A stretch of DNA of 51,505 bases. Source: JANNRR01 sp031401675. Lineage in GTDB: Bacteria; Pseudomonadota; Alphaproteobacteria; Rhodobacterales; Rhodobacteraceae. Shown piece after piece: positions 31,655 through 40,256 of the stretch. The notes under the pieces are model-generated. The model worked only from the letters and a program-made list of their open reading frames with translations, had not been told where the DNA came from and did no database searches. Position 1 is the first letter of the stretch; each line of letters opens with the position of its first letter. The stretch lies in contig JANNRR010000151.1 of the NCBI GenBank assembly GCA_031401675.1, positions 1-51,505 of the forward strand, given 5' to 3'. The position numbers and the translations under genes were made by a program.

Positions 31655-32524
31655 ATGGCCGACCTGACGCTGAATGCCACACCGCCGCAGGGGCGGGACA
31701 TTCGCGCCGACTACATGGCGCAGGCTCGCACAAAACGGCTGTACTCGGGCATTCTGCTGGCGGTGTTCGTGGCGATGCTGGTCGCCGGTTTCCGGCTGGC
31801 GGATGAACGCAATGCCGGCGGATTCTGGGACGGTATCCTGAACGTCTTTGCGTTCCCGCGCGAGATTTTCATCGAGGCGGGCGAAAAGATCGCGCTGATC
31901 CCCGGGTTGATGGTGAAGTATTTCCCGTCGCTGCTGGAAACCATCAACATTGCGGCCGTATCGACGTTGCTGGGTGCACTGTTGGGAATGGCGCTGTCGC
32001 TGTTGTCGACGCGCGGGCTGGCGCGGTGGCCGCGCCTGATCCCGGTGTTTCGCCGGGTGATGGATTTCATGCGCGCGATCCCCGAAGTTGTGATCGCGCT
32101 GGTGCTGATCTACGTGCTGGGCGGCGGGCCGGTGCCGGCGGTGATTGCCATTGCCTTCCACACCTCGGGCGCATTGGGCAAGCTGTTTTCGGAAGTCAAC
32201 GAGAATGCCGATCTGAAGCCGGTCGAGGGGCTGACCTCGGTCGGTGCCAGCTGGGGGCAGCGGATGTGGCTGGGGGTGATCCCGCAGGTGGCGCCGAACT
32301 ATCTGAGCTATGCCCTGCTGCGGTTCGAGATCAACGTGCGCGCTTCGGCGATCCTTGGTTTTGTCGGGTCGGGCGGGATCGGCTACGACCTGAAGAACGC
32401 GATCGGCTGGGGCAAGGGGCGCTATGACGAGGTGGTGGCGATCTTTCTGCTGCTGTTCGTCACGATCATCGTGATCGACCAGGTGTCGAGCCGGTACCGC
32501 GACAAGCTGGTGAAGGGGGTCTGA
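31655..32524 (+). CDS. phnE: Phosphonate ABC transporter permease PhnE (first)
   Basis: This 289-residue inner-membrane permease starts at the ATG at 31655 (MADLTL); a TTG four codons earlier is open but unlikely. It has about six hydrophobic segments (LYSGILLAVFVAMLVAGF first). The PhnE-type motifs are DFMRAIPEVVIALVLIYVLG, TSGALGKLFSEVNENAD and the docking loop GLTSVGASWGQRMWLGVIPQ. It pairs with a second, longer PhnE directly downstream, from which it is separated by one base. Confidence 0.93.
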   Translation: MADLTLNATPPQGRDIRADYMAQARTKRLYSGILLAVFVAMLVAGFRLADERNAGGFWDGILNVFAFPREIFIEAGEKIALIPGLMVKYFPSLLETINIAAVSTLLGALLGMALSLLSTRGLARWPRLIPVFRRVMDFMRAIPEVVIALVLIYVLGGGPVPAVIAIAFHTSGALGKLFSEVNENADLKPVEGLTSVGASWGQRMWLGVIPQVAPNYLSYALLRFEINVRASAILGFVGSGGIGYDLKNAIGWGKGRYDEVVAIFLLLFVTIIVIDQVSSRYRDKLVKGV

Positions 32525-32525
32525 C

Positions 32526-33866
32526 ATGGCGATGCTGGAAGTCACGACCGATCTGCGCGGGGCCGCGACCCGCAGCTTTGCCCGTCGCCGGATGTTCGCG
32601 TTTGGTGTGCCGTTGCTGATCCTCGCCTATCTGACCTACATCTTTTTCAGTTTCGACATTCCGGGGTTGGCAGGGCGCGCCAGCCTGGAAAACGGCGCAA
32701 CGCTGGTTGCCGACAGCTACAGCCACAAGACGCATGTGGTGCGGGACAACCGCTCGGGCGGATTTGTCGTTTCCATCGAGGGCGAGGCCAAGGGCACCTA
32801 TGCCGACGGACAGCCGCCGGCATGGGTCAGCATTTTCGGCGACAGCGCCGACGTCGCCCTTGGCAAGGGCTATTCGGTCAGGCTTGATGGCGCTGTGACC
32901 AGACTGACGGTACCGGACTACGGGGTGATCGAAACCACCGTTTCCAGCGCCGGTGTGGTGCTGGTATTGCCGGCGGGCCCGGTGCCGGAGTGGATCAATA
33001 CCTCCGACAGCCGGGTGACGGTGAAGCTGCCGGGCGCGCGGCTGACGGTGACGAAAGCGCAGACCCAGGTGTTCCGGTATTTCTTCGGGTGGGAGTTGTT
33101 CTGGTTCACGCTCGACAGCCCGTTCTACAACAAATCACCCCTGACGCTGGCCGGGATGCTGGTTTCCGGCGAGCAGGTGGTACCGGGCAAAAGCAATCTG
33201 TCGGCGATGGCATCGGATTTCTGGACCAACAAGATGTGGCGGCATTCCGATGTTGCCTGGGCGATTTTCGAGACCATCCTGATGGCGTTTCTGGGCACCA
33301 TCGGGGCGGCGATGATCGCGCTGCCGCTGGCGTTTCTGGCGGCCTCGAACTTCACGCCAAACTGGTGGGTGCGGTTCGGGTTCCGGCGGGTGTTCGACTT
33401 TGTGCGCGGGGTGGACGGGTTGATCTGGACCATCATTCTCAGCCGCGCCTTCGGGCCGGGGCCGATGACCGGAGCGCTGGCAATCCTGATCACCGATACC
33501 GGCAGTTTCGGCAAGATGTTTTCCGAGGCGCTGGAGAATGTCGACGACAAGCAGATCGAGGGTATCCAGTCGACCGGGGCCAACGCCGTGCAGCGTTACC
33601 GGTTCGGGGTGATTCCGCAGATCACGCCGGTGCTGATCAGCCAGGTGCTGTATTATCTGGAATCGAACACCCGCAGCGCCACGGTGATCGGGGCGATCGT
33701 CGGCGGCGGCATCGGCCTGTTGCTGACGCAGGCGATCATCACCCAGAAGGACTGGGAAGAAGTTACCTATTACATCGTGCTGATCGTGCTGATGGTGATG
33801 CTGATGGACAGCATTTCCGGCTGGTTGCGACGCAAGCTGATCAAGGGCGACGCTGGCGGCCATTGA
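32526..33866 (+). CDS. phnE: Phosphonate ABC transporter permease PhnE (second, with extracytoplasmic insert)
   Basis: This 446-residue second PhnE has a C-terminal half carrying the usual permease core: FDFVRGVDGLIWTIILSRAF, TDTGSFGKMFSEALENVDDK and GIQSTGANAVQRYRFGVIPQ. It is about 160 residues longer than the first copy because a beta-rich, mostly polar region (about residues 45-200) lies between the first membrane segment and the core. That insert probably faces the periplasm. AAGGGGG precedes its ATG. The two permeases likely form a heterodimer with PhnC. I recall the long form from other Rhodobacterales. Confidence 0.92.
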   Translation: MAMLEVTTDLRGAATRSFARRRMFAFGVPLLILAYLTYIFFSFDIPGLAGRASLENGATLVADSYSHKTHVVRDNRSGGFVVSIEGEAKGTYADGQPPAWVSIFGDSADVALGKGYSVRLDGAVTRLTVPDYGVIETTVSSAGVVLVLPAGPVPEWINTSDSRVTVKLPGARLTVTKAQTQVFRYFFGWELFWFTLDSPFYNKSPLTLAGMLVSGEQVVPGKSNLSAMASDFWTNKMWRHSDVAWAIFETILMAFLGTIGAAMIALPLAFLAASNFTPNWWVRFGFRRVFDFVRGVDGLIWTIILSRAFGPGPMTGALAILITDTGSFGKMFSEALENVDDKQIEGIQSTGANAVQRYRFGVIPQITPVLISQVLYYLESNTRSATVIGAIVGGGIGLLLTQAIITQKDWEEVTYYIVLIVLMVMLMDSISGWLRRKLIKGDAGGH

Positions 33867-33929
33867 ACTTTGCCGGGGTTTGCCGTTTGCTGCGGCAACT
33901 TCGGGCCGACGTGAAAGAGTAGTTGCTGC

Positions 33930-34553
33930 ATGGTGACCCTGTCGGCCGAAACGCCGTTTCTGCATCCGGACTGCGAGGTGACCGCCTCGACCTTTGGCCG
34001 CTATGTCGAGATCGGGCGTGACAGCCGGGTCGGGCATTCCGAAATCGGCGATTACAGCTATTGCGACCGGTCCTGCGACATCGCCAACACGACGGTCGGC
34101 AAGTTCGCCAACATCGCCAGTTTCGTGCGGATCGGGCCGACGGATCATCCGATGGGACTGGCCAGCCTGCATCACTTTCACTACCGGTCGAGCTACTATT
34201 GGCCGGACGAGCCGGATGATCCGGCATTCTTTGCTCGCAGGCGGGCGCGGCGGACCGCAGTCGGGCACGATACCTGGATTGGGCACGGTGCGATCATCCG
34301 GCCCGATGTGACGATCGGGCATGGCGCGGTGGTGGCGGCGGGGGCGGTGGTGACCCGCGATGTCGGCCCCTATGAGATCGTGGCCGGGGTGCCGGCGGTG
34401 CCGCTGAAGCGGCGCTATGCGGCCGACCTGGCCGAGCGGATGATCGCGCTGGCCTGGTGGGATTGGGATCACGGGCGGATCCGGGCGGCGCTGGCGGATT
34501 TCCGGAGGCTGGAGGCGGCGGCTTTTCTGGAGAAACATGAGAGGCAGGGCTGA
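33930..34553 (+). CDS. Phosphonate-associated hexapeptide-repeat acyltransferase
   Basis: This 207-residue left-handed beta-helix protein shows hexapeptide repeats such as VEIGRDSRVGHSEIGDYSY and VGHDTWIGHGAIIRPDVTIG, plus the acetyl-CoA-type loop GAVVAAGAVVTRDVGPYEIV. It belongs to the transferase family routinely found in phn loci (the group NCBI calls phosphonate metabolism transferase, hexapeptide repeat family). A plausible role is acetylation of an aminoalkylphosphonate, as PhnO does elsewhere, but this is unproven. It lies 63 bp after phnE2 and closes the plus-strand transporter operon. No strong ribosome site is visible. Confidence 0.85.
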   Translation: MVTLSAETPFLHPDCEVTASTFGRYVEIGRDSRVGHSEIGDYSYCDRSCDIANTTVGKFANIASFVRIGPTDHPMGLASLHHFHYRSSYYWPDEPDDPAFFARRRARRTAVGHDTWIGHGAIIRPDVTIGHGAVVAAGAVVTRDVGPYEIVAGVPAVPLKRRYAADLAERMIALAWWDWDHGRIRAALADFRRLEAAAFLEKHERQG

Positions 34554-34564
34554 CGCGGGTCGGG

Positions 34565-34582
34565 ATTATCACGCGTGATAAT
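34565..34582. other. 18-bp perfect palindrome
   Basis: ATTATCACGCGTGATAAT is perfectly self-complementary and lies 11 bp after the stop of the hexapeptide transferase gene. Two more T follow, so it could act as a short terminator hairpin. A perfect dyad of this size also fits a protein-binding site. No gene starts nearby, which favours a 3'-end role. Confidence 0.5.
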
Positions 34583-34689
34583 TTGCGCAGAGCGTTGGGA
34601 AGTTTGGATATTCCGATTTCTGTTTATTGAATAGTTAGGAAGGTTAACGCTTCGTCGACGGAGCGCTTCCACACTTGGTCTTTTCACAA

Positions 34690-34930
34690 CCGGTCGGCAT
34701 GAAGGTCGCGGGCCGAAAAGGTGGCCGTCCGAGGGACGGACGCTCGGTCCGTTGCTTGAAGGCGCAAGCCGGAAAGCAAGGGAGGTTGGGTTGCGTGCAG
34801 TGGTCGGGAAATCGGAGCGCGCCTGGCTGGGCTGGCGCGCGCTGTAGCGCCTGCCGAGCGGCAGGCAGGCGCACCACGATTTGATTGAAATCAAATCGGG
34901 CAACAAACAACAGCAGGAACGGACTGGCAC
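34690..34930 (-). repeat. Structured interspersed repeat, copy 3 (inverted)
   Basis: The third copy lies in the 477-bp gap between convergent genes and reads on the minus strand. The palindrome is at 34878-34897. The long stem is 34862-34882 with 34809-34829 and is less perfect than in the other copies, but an outer pair has changed from A-T to G-C. TTGCTT/AAGCAA (34752-34757 with 34774-34779) replaces TTGCCT/AGGCAA. CCGTCC-gag-GGACGG is at 34725-34739. It sits at the boundary where a DUF1800/DUF1501 pair interrupts the phn locus. The remaining roughly 100 bp to 35030 hold no recognisable gene. Confidence 0.83.
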
Positions 34931-35030
34931 TCCAGCCCGCCTCGGTTGTTCCGCGCCACTCGAATCGAGCCGTCGGAGGGCGTTTCGAACAAGCGTCTGC
35001 ATTCCTTCGAGATCGTCAACGCCGCCTGCT

Positions 35031-36167
35031 TCAGCCCCAGAGCCCGACCGGTGCGGCGGCGAAGCCGGGGAAGATGGCGGCAAGGTCCGGTGTGGCCATG
35101 TGGCCGGTCAGCAATTCGGCCAGGACCGAGCGGTAGTCGGTGGCGACGGCCAGATCCGCGCCTTCTTCCAGGGCGGCGTTCTGCAGGCCCGGCCACAGGC
35201 CGAGCATCCGGCCGCCTTTGGCTTGCGGGCCAAGCACCATCATCACGTTGCCGCGCCCGTGATCGGTTCCGGCCGAGGCGTTGGCGCGCAGGCGGCGGCC
35301 GAACTCGCTCATCACCACGACCGACACATCCTGCTGCAGGGGGCCAAGGTCGCGCCAGAAGGCCATGAGCGCCTGCGACAGCCACAGCGTCAGTTCGGCA
35401 AAGGCCCCGGACTGGCGGACATGGGTATCCCAGCCCGGCACATCGACGGTGGCCACACGCAGGCCGAGCCCGAGCTTGATGGTCTGGGCCACGGTCATCA
35501 GCGGTGCCGATAGCGGGTTGTCCTCGGGGTAGGGCTCTGCCGGCGCATAGGCAGTCGTGGTCTGATCGGCGTCGGACCAGAGCCGGGCCCCGATGATGCC
35601 GGACAGTTGCAACAGTTGCGCCATCGGCGTTTGCAACGGGCCGTGGTCGCCGAAACCGGCGGTCAGTCGCTGGCGCAGGGCCGGGGCCAGCCAGTGGCCG
35701 CGCGCCAGCATCATGTCGCCCAACTCGTTGGCGACGGCGGCATTGATGCCGCGCATCGAACCGGGCAACTGGGTGCCGACGGCCAGCGCCGGCATGTCGC
35801 CACCCGGCGCGGTCTGCCCCAGCCAGCGCCCGAGCCAACCGCCGGCCTCGCCCGAGGCAGCGGCGCGTTCGATCCGGGCCTCGGCGTCAAAGTGGCTGCG
35901 CGTCGCTTCGGTCAGGCCCGAAGCGTGGATCAGCGACAGGTCGCCGGCATTGTACAGGTCCGACAACGACCGGGCGTTGGCGTGAAAGCGGAAATCGGTG
36001 TCGGCGATATCCTGACGGATCACATGGCCGGCGGCATCGCCGGAGCGCAGCACCCGCAGGTCTTCCGGGCGGGCGGCGATGAAATCGGGATCGGAGGCCG
36101 GACTGACCAGTGCCAGACCGTCGGAACCGCCGCGCAGGAACACAACAACCAGCATGGGGTCGGGCAT
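35031..36167 (-). CDS. DUF1501 domain-containing protein
   Basis: This 378-residue protein has the DUF1501 fold (sulfatase/alkaline-phosphatase-like superfamily). It begins almost directly with PMLVVVFLRGGSDGLALVSP and contains HFDAEARIERA, VATVDVPGWDTHVRQ, VVVMSEFGRRLRANASAGTD and HGRGNVMMVLGPQAKGGRM, the usual metal-site-like segments. The family commonly occurs right after a DUF1800 gene, as here (8-bp gap, AGAGGA ribosome site). Function is unknown; an exported hydrolase has been supposed. This member lacks an N-terminal signal of its own, so it may be exported with its partner or stay in the cytoplasm. Confidence 0.85.
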   Translation of the reverse strand: MPDPMLVVVFLRGGSDGLALVSPASDPDFIAARPEDLRVLRSGDAAGHVIRQDIADTDFRFHANARSLSDLYNAGDLSLIHASGLTEATRSHFDAEARIERAAASGEAGGWLGRWLGQTAPGGDMPALAVGTQLPGSMRGINAAVANELGDMMLARGHWLAPALRQRLTAGFGDHGPLQTPMAQLLQLSGIIGARLWSDADQTTTAYAPAEPYPEDNPLSAPLMTVAQTIKLGLGLRVATVDVPGWDTHVRQSGAFAELTLWLSQALMAFWRDLGPLQQDVSVVVMSEFGRRLRANASAGTDHGRGNVMMVLGPQAKGGRMLGLWPGLQNAALEEGADLAVATDYRSVLAELLTGHMATPDLAAIFPGFAAAPVGLWG

Positions 36168-36175
36168 CGCGTCCT

Positions 36176-37849
36176 CTATCTTTGCAGGAACTGCGGGGTC
36201 AGGGCGGCGAAGGCGACGAGGGTGGCGCTGAGGTTGTGGCGGTCCTCCTCGCTCAGCTCGAACGGTTCATCGGGATCCTCGACCCCCAGCCCTTCGGCCA
36301 GGTGCGCCATCCCATCGGTGGCGGTGCGCCCGCGCAGCCGGGTGACCCAGGTTTGTGCCAGAGTGCGGAAGGACAAAGGGCCGTCGGGCAGCTGCGCCGA
36401 CAGCCGGGTGCCGGTGCAGCCGAACCAGTCGTCATGGGCGTAAAGCGCGCAGTCGACCATCCGGTTCAGGGTCGAGGCCGAGGACCAGCGGTCGGCCCGG
36501 TCGGGGTGGCCGGTCGGCGGGCCGTATTCGTGCTGGAACCAGCCCGCGCCCGACAACTGGTAGGTGAACGCCAGTTCCGGCGACGCGATTGCCGCACCGG
36601 TCGCGCGGAACAGTGCCGCCAGGAATTCGAACGGTCGGCGGATCTTCTGCGGCGGCGTCCGGGTAAAGGCAGCTTCGGCCACGATGGCGCGGATGGTGAC
36701 GGCGATCTGGTCCGGTGCGGCACTGGCCGCCAGAAAGACCGCGGCAATGCGGGCGACCATGTCCGGGTCGGGGTCGTCGGTCAGCAGTCGGCGGATCAGT
36801 TTGCGGCAGACATAGGCGGCGGTGCCGGGATGGGCCGCCAGAATGTCCATGACCCGCTCGCCGTCCGCCATCGGGCCGGCATTGGGGGCAAACTCGACGG
36901 CGAGGACGCGTTTCTGGTAGGGGTCGTGCCAGGCCTCGACATAATGGAAGCGGCCGGTCCTCGGGGCCTCGACCCCGTCGGAAACATAGCGGCCGTCGCC
37001 GACGCTCCAGCCGGTAAAGGCGCGCGCAACCTCGTACACATCCTCGTCGATGTAGGCTTGCGCCAGGCCGTCGGCGGCACCGGCGACCAGATGCCAGTTG
37101 GGGGCAGTGTCGTTGACATAGTTGCCGGCACCAAGGGTGTGCAGTTCCAGAAGTTCGCGGGCAAAGTTTTCGTTGGCCGGGCTGGCGCGGCTGTCGTCGT
37201 TGTTGAGGTAGTAGAGCATGGCGGGGGCGCGGGCCACCTGACCCAGCAGGGTCCGGAAATTGCCGAAGGCATTCTGACGGAGCGTGGCGTCGTAGCCGGG
37301 AAAGAAAACTGCGGTGGTTTCGGATTTGGTGGCATGGACGTTGAAATGATCGTGCCAGAACTGGGTGATCAGTTCTCGCAGCTGGGCGGGGGCATGGACG
37401 GCGCGAACGAGCGAGGCCGCGATCACCTCGTGTGCCGGGCGCAGGCGCTCGGAATAGTCCATGGCCTTGGTGAAATCCAGGAGGGCGACGGCATCCGCCG
37501 GGTCGGCGCTCAGATGGTCAAGCGGCAGAAGTTCGTCACGGGCGGGCCAGGACCCGGCCTCGCCGTCGTCGCCCGCCGGGTAGTTGATGCGTAGGCGGGC
37601 GGCTGACAGGAAACCCTGCAGCACCTCGTCGGCGGGTGGCATCGCCAGTTGCCGGTCCAGCCAGCCGGCGTGGCCAAGTTCGGCCAGCTCGGCCCGAAGG
37701 CCGTCGGTGGCCCCGAAGGTGAGGCGGTTCAGGAACACCTCGTCGGCATCGTGCGGCGTGTCGCTGCCGGCATCGGCGCGGGACAGGGGCAGAGCACCGG
37801 CGAGCGCGGCCAACAGCAGGGACTTTTGGAACTCGCGGCGGGTCAGCAC
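36176..37849 (-). CDS. DUF1800 domain-containing protein with Tat signal
   Basis: This 557-residue protein starts at a GTG and opens with LTRREFQKSLLLAALAGALP, a textbook twin-arginine signal (TRREFQK). It therefore likely folds in the cytoplasm before export. DUF1800 landmarks are FLNRLTFGATDGLRAEL, ITQFWHDHFNVHATKSETTA, NENFARELLELHTLGAGNYV and ARAFTGWSVGDGRYV. The function is unknown. It is the usual partner of DUF1501. No ribosome site is visible before the GTG, but a short upstream ORF ends across it, which suggests translational coupling. The pair separates phnCDE from the phnM/phnF/phnG-N part of the locus. Confidence 0.85.
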   Translation of the reverse strand: MLTRREFQKSLLLAALAGALPLSRADAGSDTPHDADEVFLNRLTFGATDGLRAELAELGHAGWLDRQLAMPPADEVLQGFLSAARLRINYPAGDDGEAGSWPARDELLPLDHLSADPADAVALLDFTKAMDYSERLRPAHEVIAASLVRAVHAPAQLRELITQFWHDHFNVHATKSETTAVFFPGYDATLRQNAFGNFRTLLGQVARAPAMLYYLNNDDSRASPANENFARELLELHTLGAGNYVNDTAPNWHLVAGAADGLAQAYIDEDVYEVARAFTGWSVGDGRYVSDGVEAPRTGRFHYVEAWHDPYQKRVLAVEFAPNAGPMADGERVMDILAAHPGTAAYVCRKLIRRLLTDDPDPDMVARIAAVFLAASAAPDQIAVTIRAIVAEAAFTRTPPQKIRRPFEFLAALFRATGAAIASPELAFTYQLSGAGWFQHEYGPPTGHPDRADRWSSASTLNRMVDCALYAHDDWFGCTGTRLSAQLPDGPLSFRTLAQTWVTRLRGRTATDGMAHLAEGLGVEDPDEPFELSEEDRHNLSATLVAFAALTPQFLQR

Positions 37850-37959
37850 CGGGCAATCCGCGCCGGGATCTGCCGGGCAAGCCGCACGGCGGTTCGGGCG
37901 ACCGGTTGCGCCGGAGCGACGTTTGGCGCGGGGTTGTCGGGCAGGGGAGTGCCGTGCAT
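37843..37959 (-). CDS. Possible 38-aa leader ORF coupled to the DUF1800 gene
   Basis: An ATG at 37959 is preceded at good distance by AAGGAAA and opens a 38-codon frame, MHGTPLPDNPAPNVAPAQPV followed by an Arg-rich tail. The frame ends at a TGA that overlaps the start of the DUF1800 gene (GTGCTGA). The encoded peptide is Pro/Ala/Arg-rich and resembles nothing I know. It could be a leader whose translation exposes the downstream GTG, or chance. The rest of the gap (37960-38124) is AT-richer and probably contains the promoter of this pair. Confidence 0.35.
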   Translation of the reverse strand: MHGTPLPDNPAPNVAPAQPVARTAVRLARQIPARIARC

Positions 37960-38124
37960 CCGGGATTTCCTTTGAAGCACCACAGCATTCTGCCGACCGT
38001 TTGACACAGCTAGGCGCAAATTAACGTTTCAGGCAAATGACATATCGGTTGCATTGCACCGGACGCGCGGAAAACCGCCGTGACGGTCGGGGCGGCGGGG
38101 AGCGGAGCGCTGGCGACGTATGGA

Positions 38125-39306
38125 TTACTCGGCCGCCAGCCGCAGCGCCTGCGGGCCGGTCAGGAAGCGCCGCCCGGCTTCGCCGGCCAGATAGCTGAGC
38201 CTGCCGCCCGAGATCGTCGCCTCGATCCGGCGGGTGGCGGCGTGCATCACCACGAGGTCGGCGCGTTTGCCAAGCGCGATCTGGCCCCGGTCGGGCAGGC
38301 GCAGAATCTCGGCGGGCCGGGTCGAGATCATGGCCCAGGCATGCGGCATCGACAGAAGCCTGCGGTCGACCAGAGACCAGGCGGCCTGTGCCAGCGCGGG
38401 GTAGTAGTAATCGGACACCAGCGCGTCACACAGACCCTCGGCGATCAGGTCGGTGGCGGCGGCGTTGCCGGAGTGCGAGCCGCCGCGCACCACGTTGGGG
38501 GCACCCATCAGGACCGGGTTCATCATGGCCTTGGCTGCGGCAGCGGCACGGCGGGTCAGCGGAAACTCGGCAATGCGCGCGCCAATCATCGAATAGCGCT
38601 CGCGGGTTTCGCCGTCGGGGTCGTCGTGGCTGCCATAGAGCACGTTCATCGCGTCGAAGGCTTCGGCCAGACGGCAAAGGTGGCGCGGCACCTCCTTGGT
38701 GCGGGCAGTGGCGCGTTCCAGCGCCGTCAGGTACTCCTCGGGCGTCTGGCCCTGTTTCAGGGCATAGAGGGCAAATTCCTCTGGGTTGGCGCGGCGTAGT
38801 TCAAGGGTTTCGGCAACATGGTCGTTGAACACCACAAAGTCGATGCCGTGCTGGCGGACGGCCTCCAGCAGGCGGGGGCCGGAATCGACCAGATGGGTTT
38901 CGCAGCGAATCTGGATGCGGATGTCGGTCAGCATCCGGTCGCGGCTGGCAGTCAGCGTCTGCAGCACCTGTTCGGCATGGTCGGGGCTGCGGTGGCCGCC
39001 CTCCCAGCTCCAGCCTTGGGCGAACCAGGCGGTGGTCACGCCGTTGGCCGCCGCCTCGCGGTCGGCACTGGCCAGCCCGGCCGCCAGATCGAACGCCGTC
39101 CGGGGGCGCGGGGCGATGTGGCGTTCAAAGGCGTCGCCGTGCAGATCGACGATGCCGGGCAGGATCAGGTAGCCCGACAGGTCGACCTCGGGCAGCGGGC
39201 CCTTGGTGATACGGCCGTCGGCGATGGCGACCGAACGCTGCTGCATCTCGCCGTCGCGCAGGGCGGTTGCGCCGACGAGGCGCAGGGGGGGCAGGACCAT
39301 GGACAT
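38125..39306 (-). CDS. phnM: PhnM-like amidohydrolase (second PhnM paralogue)
   Basis: This 393-residue protein is counted from the ATG at 39306 (MSMVLPPLRLVG); the open frame goes 57 codons further but through the gap to phnF. PhnM hydrolyses alpha-ribose-1-methylphosphonate-5-triphosphate to the monophosphate. Amidohydrolase motifs are ILPGIVDLHGDAFERHIAPR and GAPNVVRGGSHSGNAAATDL. It also has FVVFNDHVAE, SHDDPDGETRERY and MISTRPAEILRLPDRGQI. It differs clearly from the canonical phnM at 46526, especially in the metal-site segment (HGDAFERH versus HTDNLERH). It lies downstream of phnF on the same strand, 167 bp away. Confidence 0.85.
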   Translation of the reverse strand: MSMVLPPLRLVGATALRDGEMQQRSVAIADGRITKGPLPEVDLSGYLILPGIVDLHGDAFERHIAPRPRTAFDLAAGLASADREAAANGVTTAWFAQGWSWEGGHRSPDHAEQVLQTLTASRDRMLTDIRIQIRCETHLVDSGPRLLEAVRQHGIDFVVFNDHVAETLELRRANPEEFALYALKQGQTPEEYLTALERATARTKEVPRHLCRLAEAFDAMNVLYGSHDDPDGETRERYSMIGARIAEFPLTRRAAAAAKAMMNPVLMGAPNVVRGGSHSGNAAATDLIAEGLCDALVSDYYYPALAQAAWSLVDRRLLSMPHAWAMISTRPAEILRLPDRGQIALGKRADLVVMHAATRRIEATISGGRLSYLAGEAGRRFLTGPQALRLAAE

Positions 39307-39473
39307 CGGGGATGCTCGACAGGGGTTTCTTGCTTGGTCGGCCTTGCGACCGTTTCTTGGCGGAAGGCGAACAATGGATAGCCTGTGGATAACCCGAATC
39401 TGTATCGCGCTTGTGACATGGGGCGGGCTGCAACGGAAAGGTGCAGGCAATTCCCGGTGTTTCGCCAGCCCGT

Positions 39474-40184
39474 TCAATCCGGCGTTACCGTCAGGGTCAC
39501 GCGGTCACCGGCGAACCAGGTATGGCCGAATTCGACCGGCTGGCCGGTGGCATCGATATTGATGCCGACCGACCGCAGGATCGGCGCGCCTTCGGCGATG
39601 CGCAGATGCAGGGCCTGGGTCGCCGTTGCCAGTTTTGCCGTCAGTCGGGTGGAGGCGCGGGTGTAGTCGGGGATGCCTGCGGCCTGCAAGGCCGCCGTGA
39701 CCGATTTGAGATCGGCCAGTGCTGCCAGCAGGCCCGGCAGCCGGTCAGCGGGAAACACCGAGCGGAACAGAGAAACCGGCGCGCCGTCGGCCAGCGACAG
39801 GCCTTCGTAGACATGCACCGGCGCGGCGGCGGGCAGGGCCAGCGCCTCGGCTTCGCGCAGGTCGGCCCGGCGGGTTTCCAGGCGCAGGATTTCCTTGGTT
39901 GGCAACTGACCGGCGGCGGCGACATTCTGATGGAACCGGACGCGGCGCCCGATCGGGTATTCGGTGGGTTTGGCTGCGACGAACACTCCGGCACCCCGCC
40001 GGGAATGAACGAGGTGGCGCGCGGCGAGGTCGGCGAGGGCGTGGCGGACGGTATGACGGTTGACGCCGAAGCGGGCGGCAAGCTCTGCCTCGGTCGGCAG
40101 ACGGTCACCGGGGCGGTAGTGGCCACCGGCAATGTCGGCGTGGAGGGTGGCGGCGATGGATGACCAGAGCGGGGTGCGTGTCAT
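39474..40184 (-). CDS. phnF: GntR-family phosphonate regulator PhnF
   Basis: This 236-residue HutC-type regulator has a winged helix-turn-helix at about residues 10-70 (LPTEAELAARFGVNRHTVRH, wing HSRRGAGVFVA) and a UTRA domain from about 85. I start at the ATG at 40184 (MTRTPLW); the frame continues upstream only through the divergent promoter and phnG. It is divergent from phnG, the usual arrangement for PhnF, which represses C-P lyase genes until phosphonate or low phosphate relieves it. Palindromic sites lie in the 117-bp shared promoter. Confidence 0.92.
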   Translation of the reverse strand: MTRTPLWSSIAATLHADIAGGHYRPGDRLPTEAELAARFGVNRHTVRHALADLAARHLVHSRRGAGVFVAAKPTEYPIGRRVRFHQNVAAAGQLPTKEILRLETRRADLREAEALALPAAAPVHVYEGLSLADGAPVSLFRSVFPADRLPGLLAALADLKSVTAALQAAGIPDYTRASTRLTAKLATATQALHLRIAEGAPILRSVGINIDATGQPVEFGHTWFAGDRVTLTVTPD

Positions 40185-40256
40185 GAAAATTTCATCGGAT
40201 TGCACAGGGTTTCGGTGGGGCGTGGCTTGCGGGGTCGGGCAGGTCGCGATATAGAT

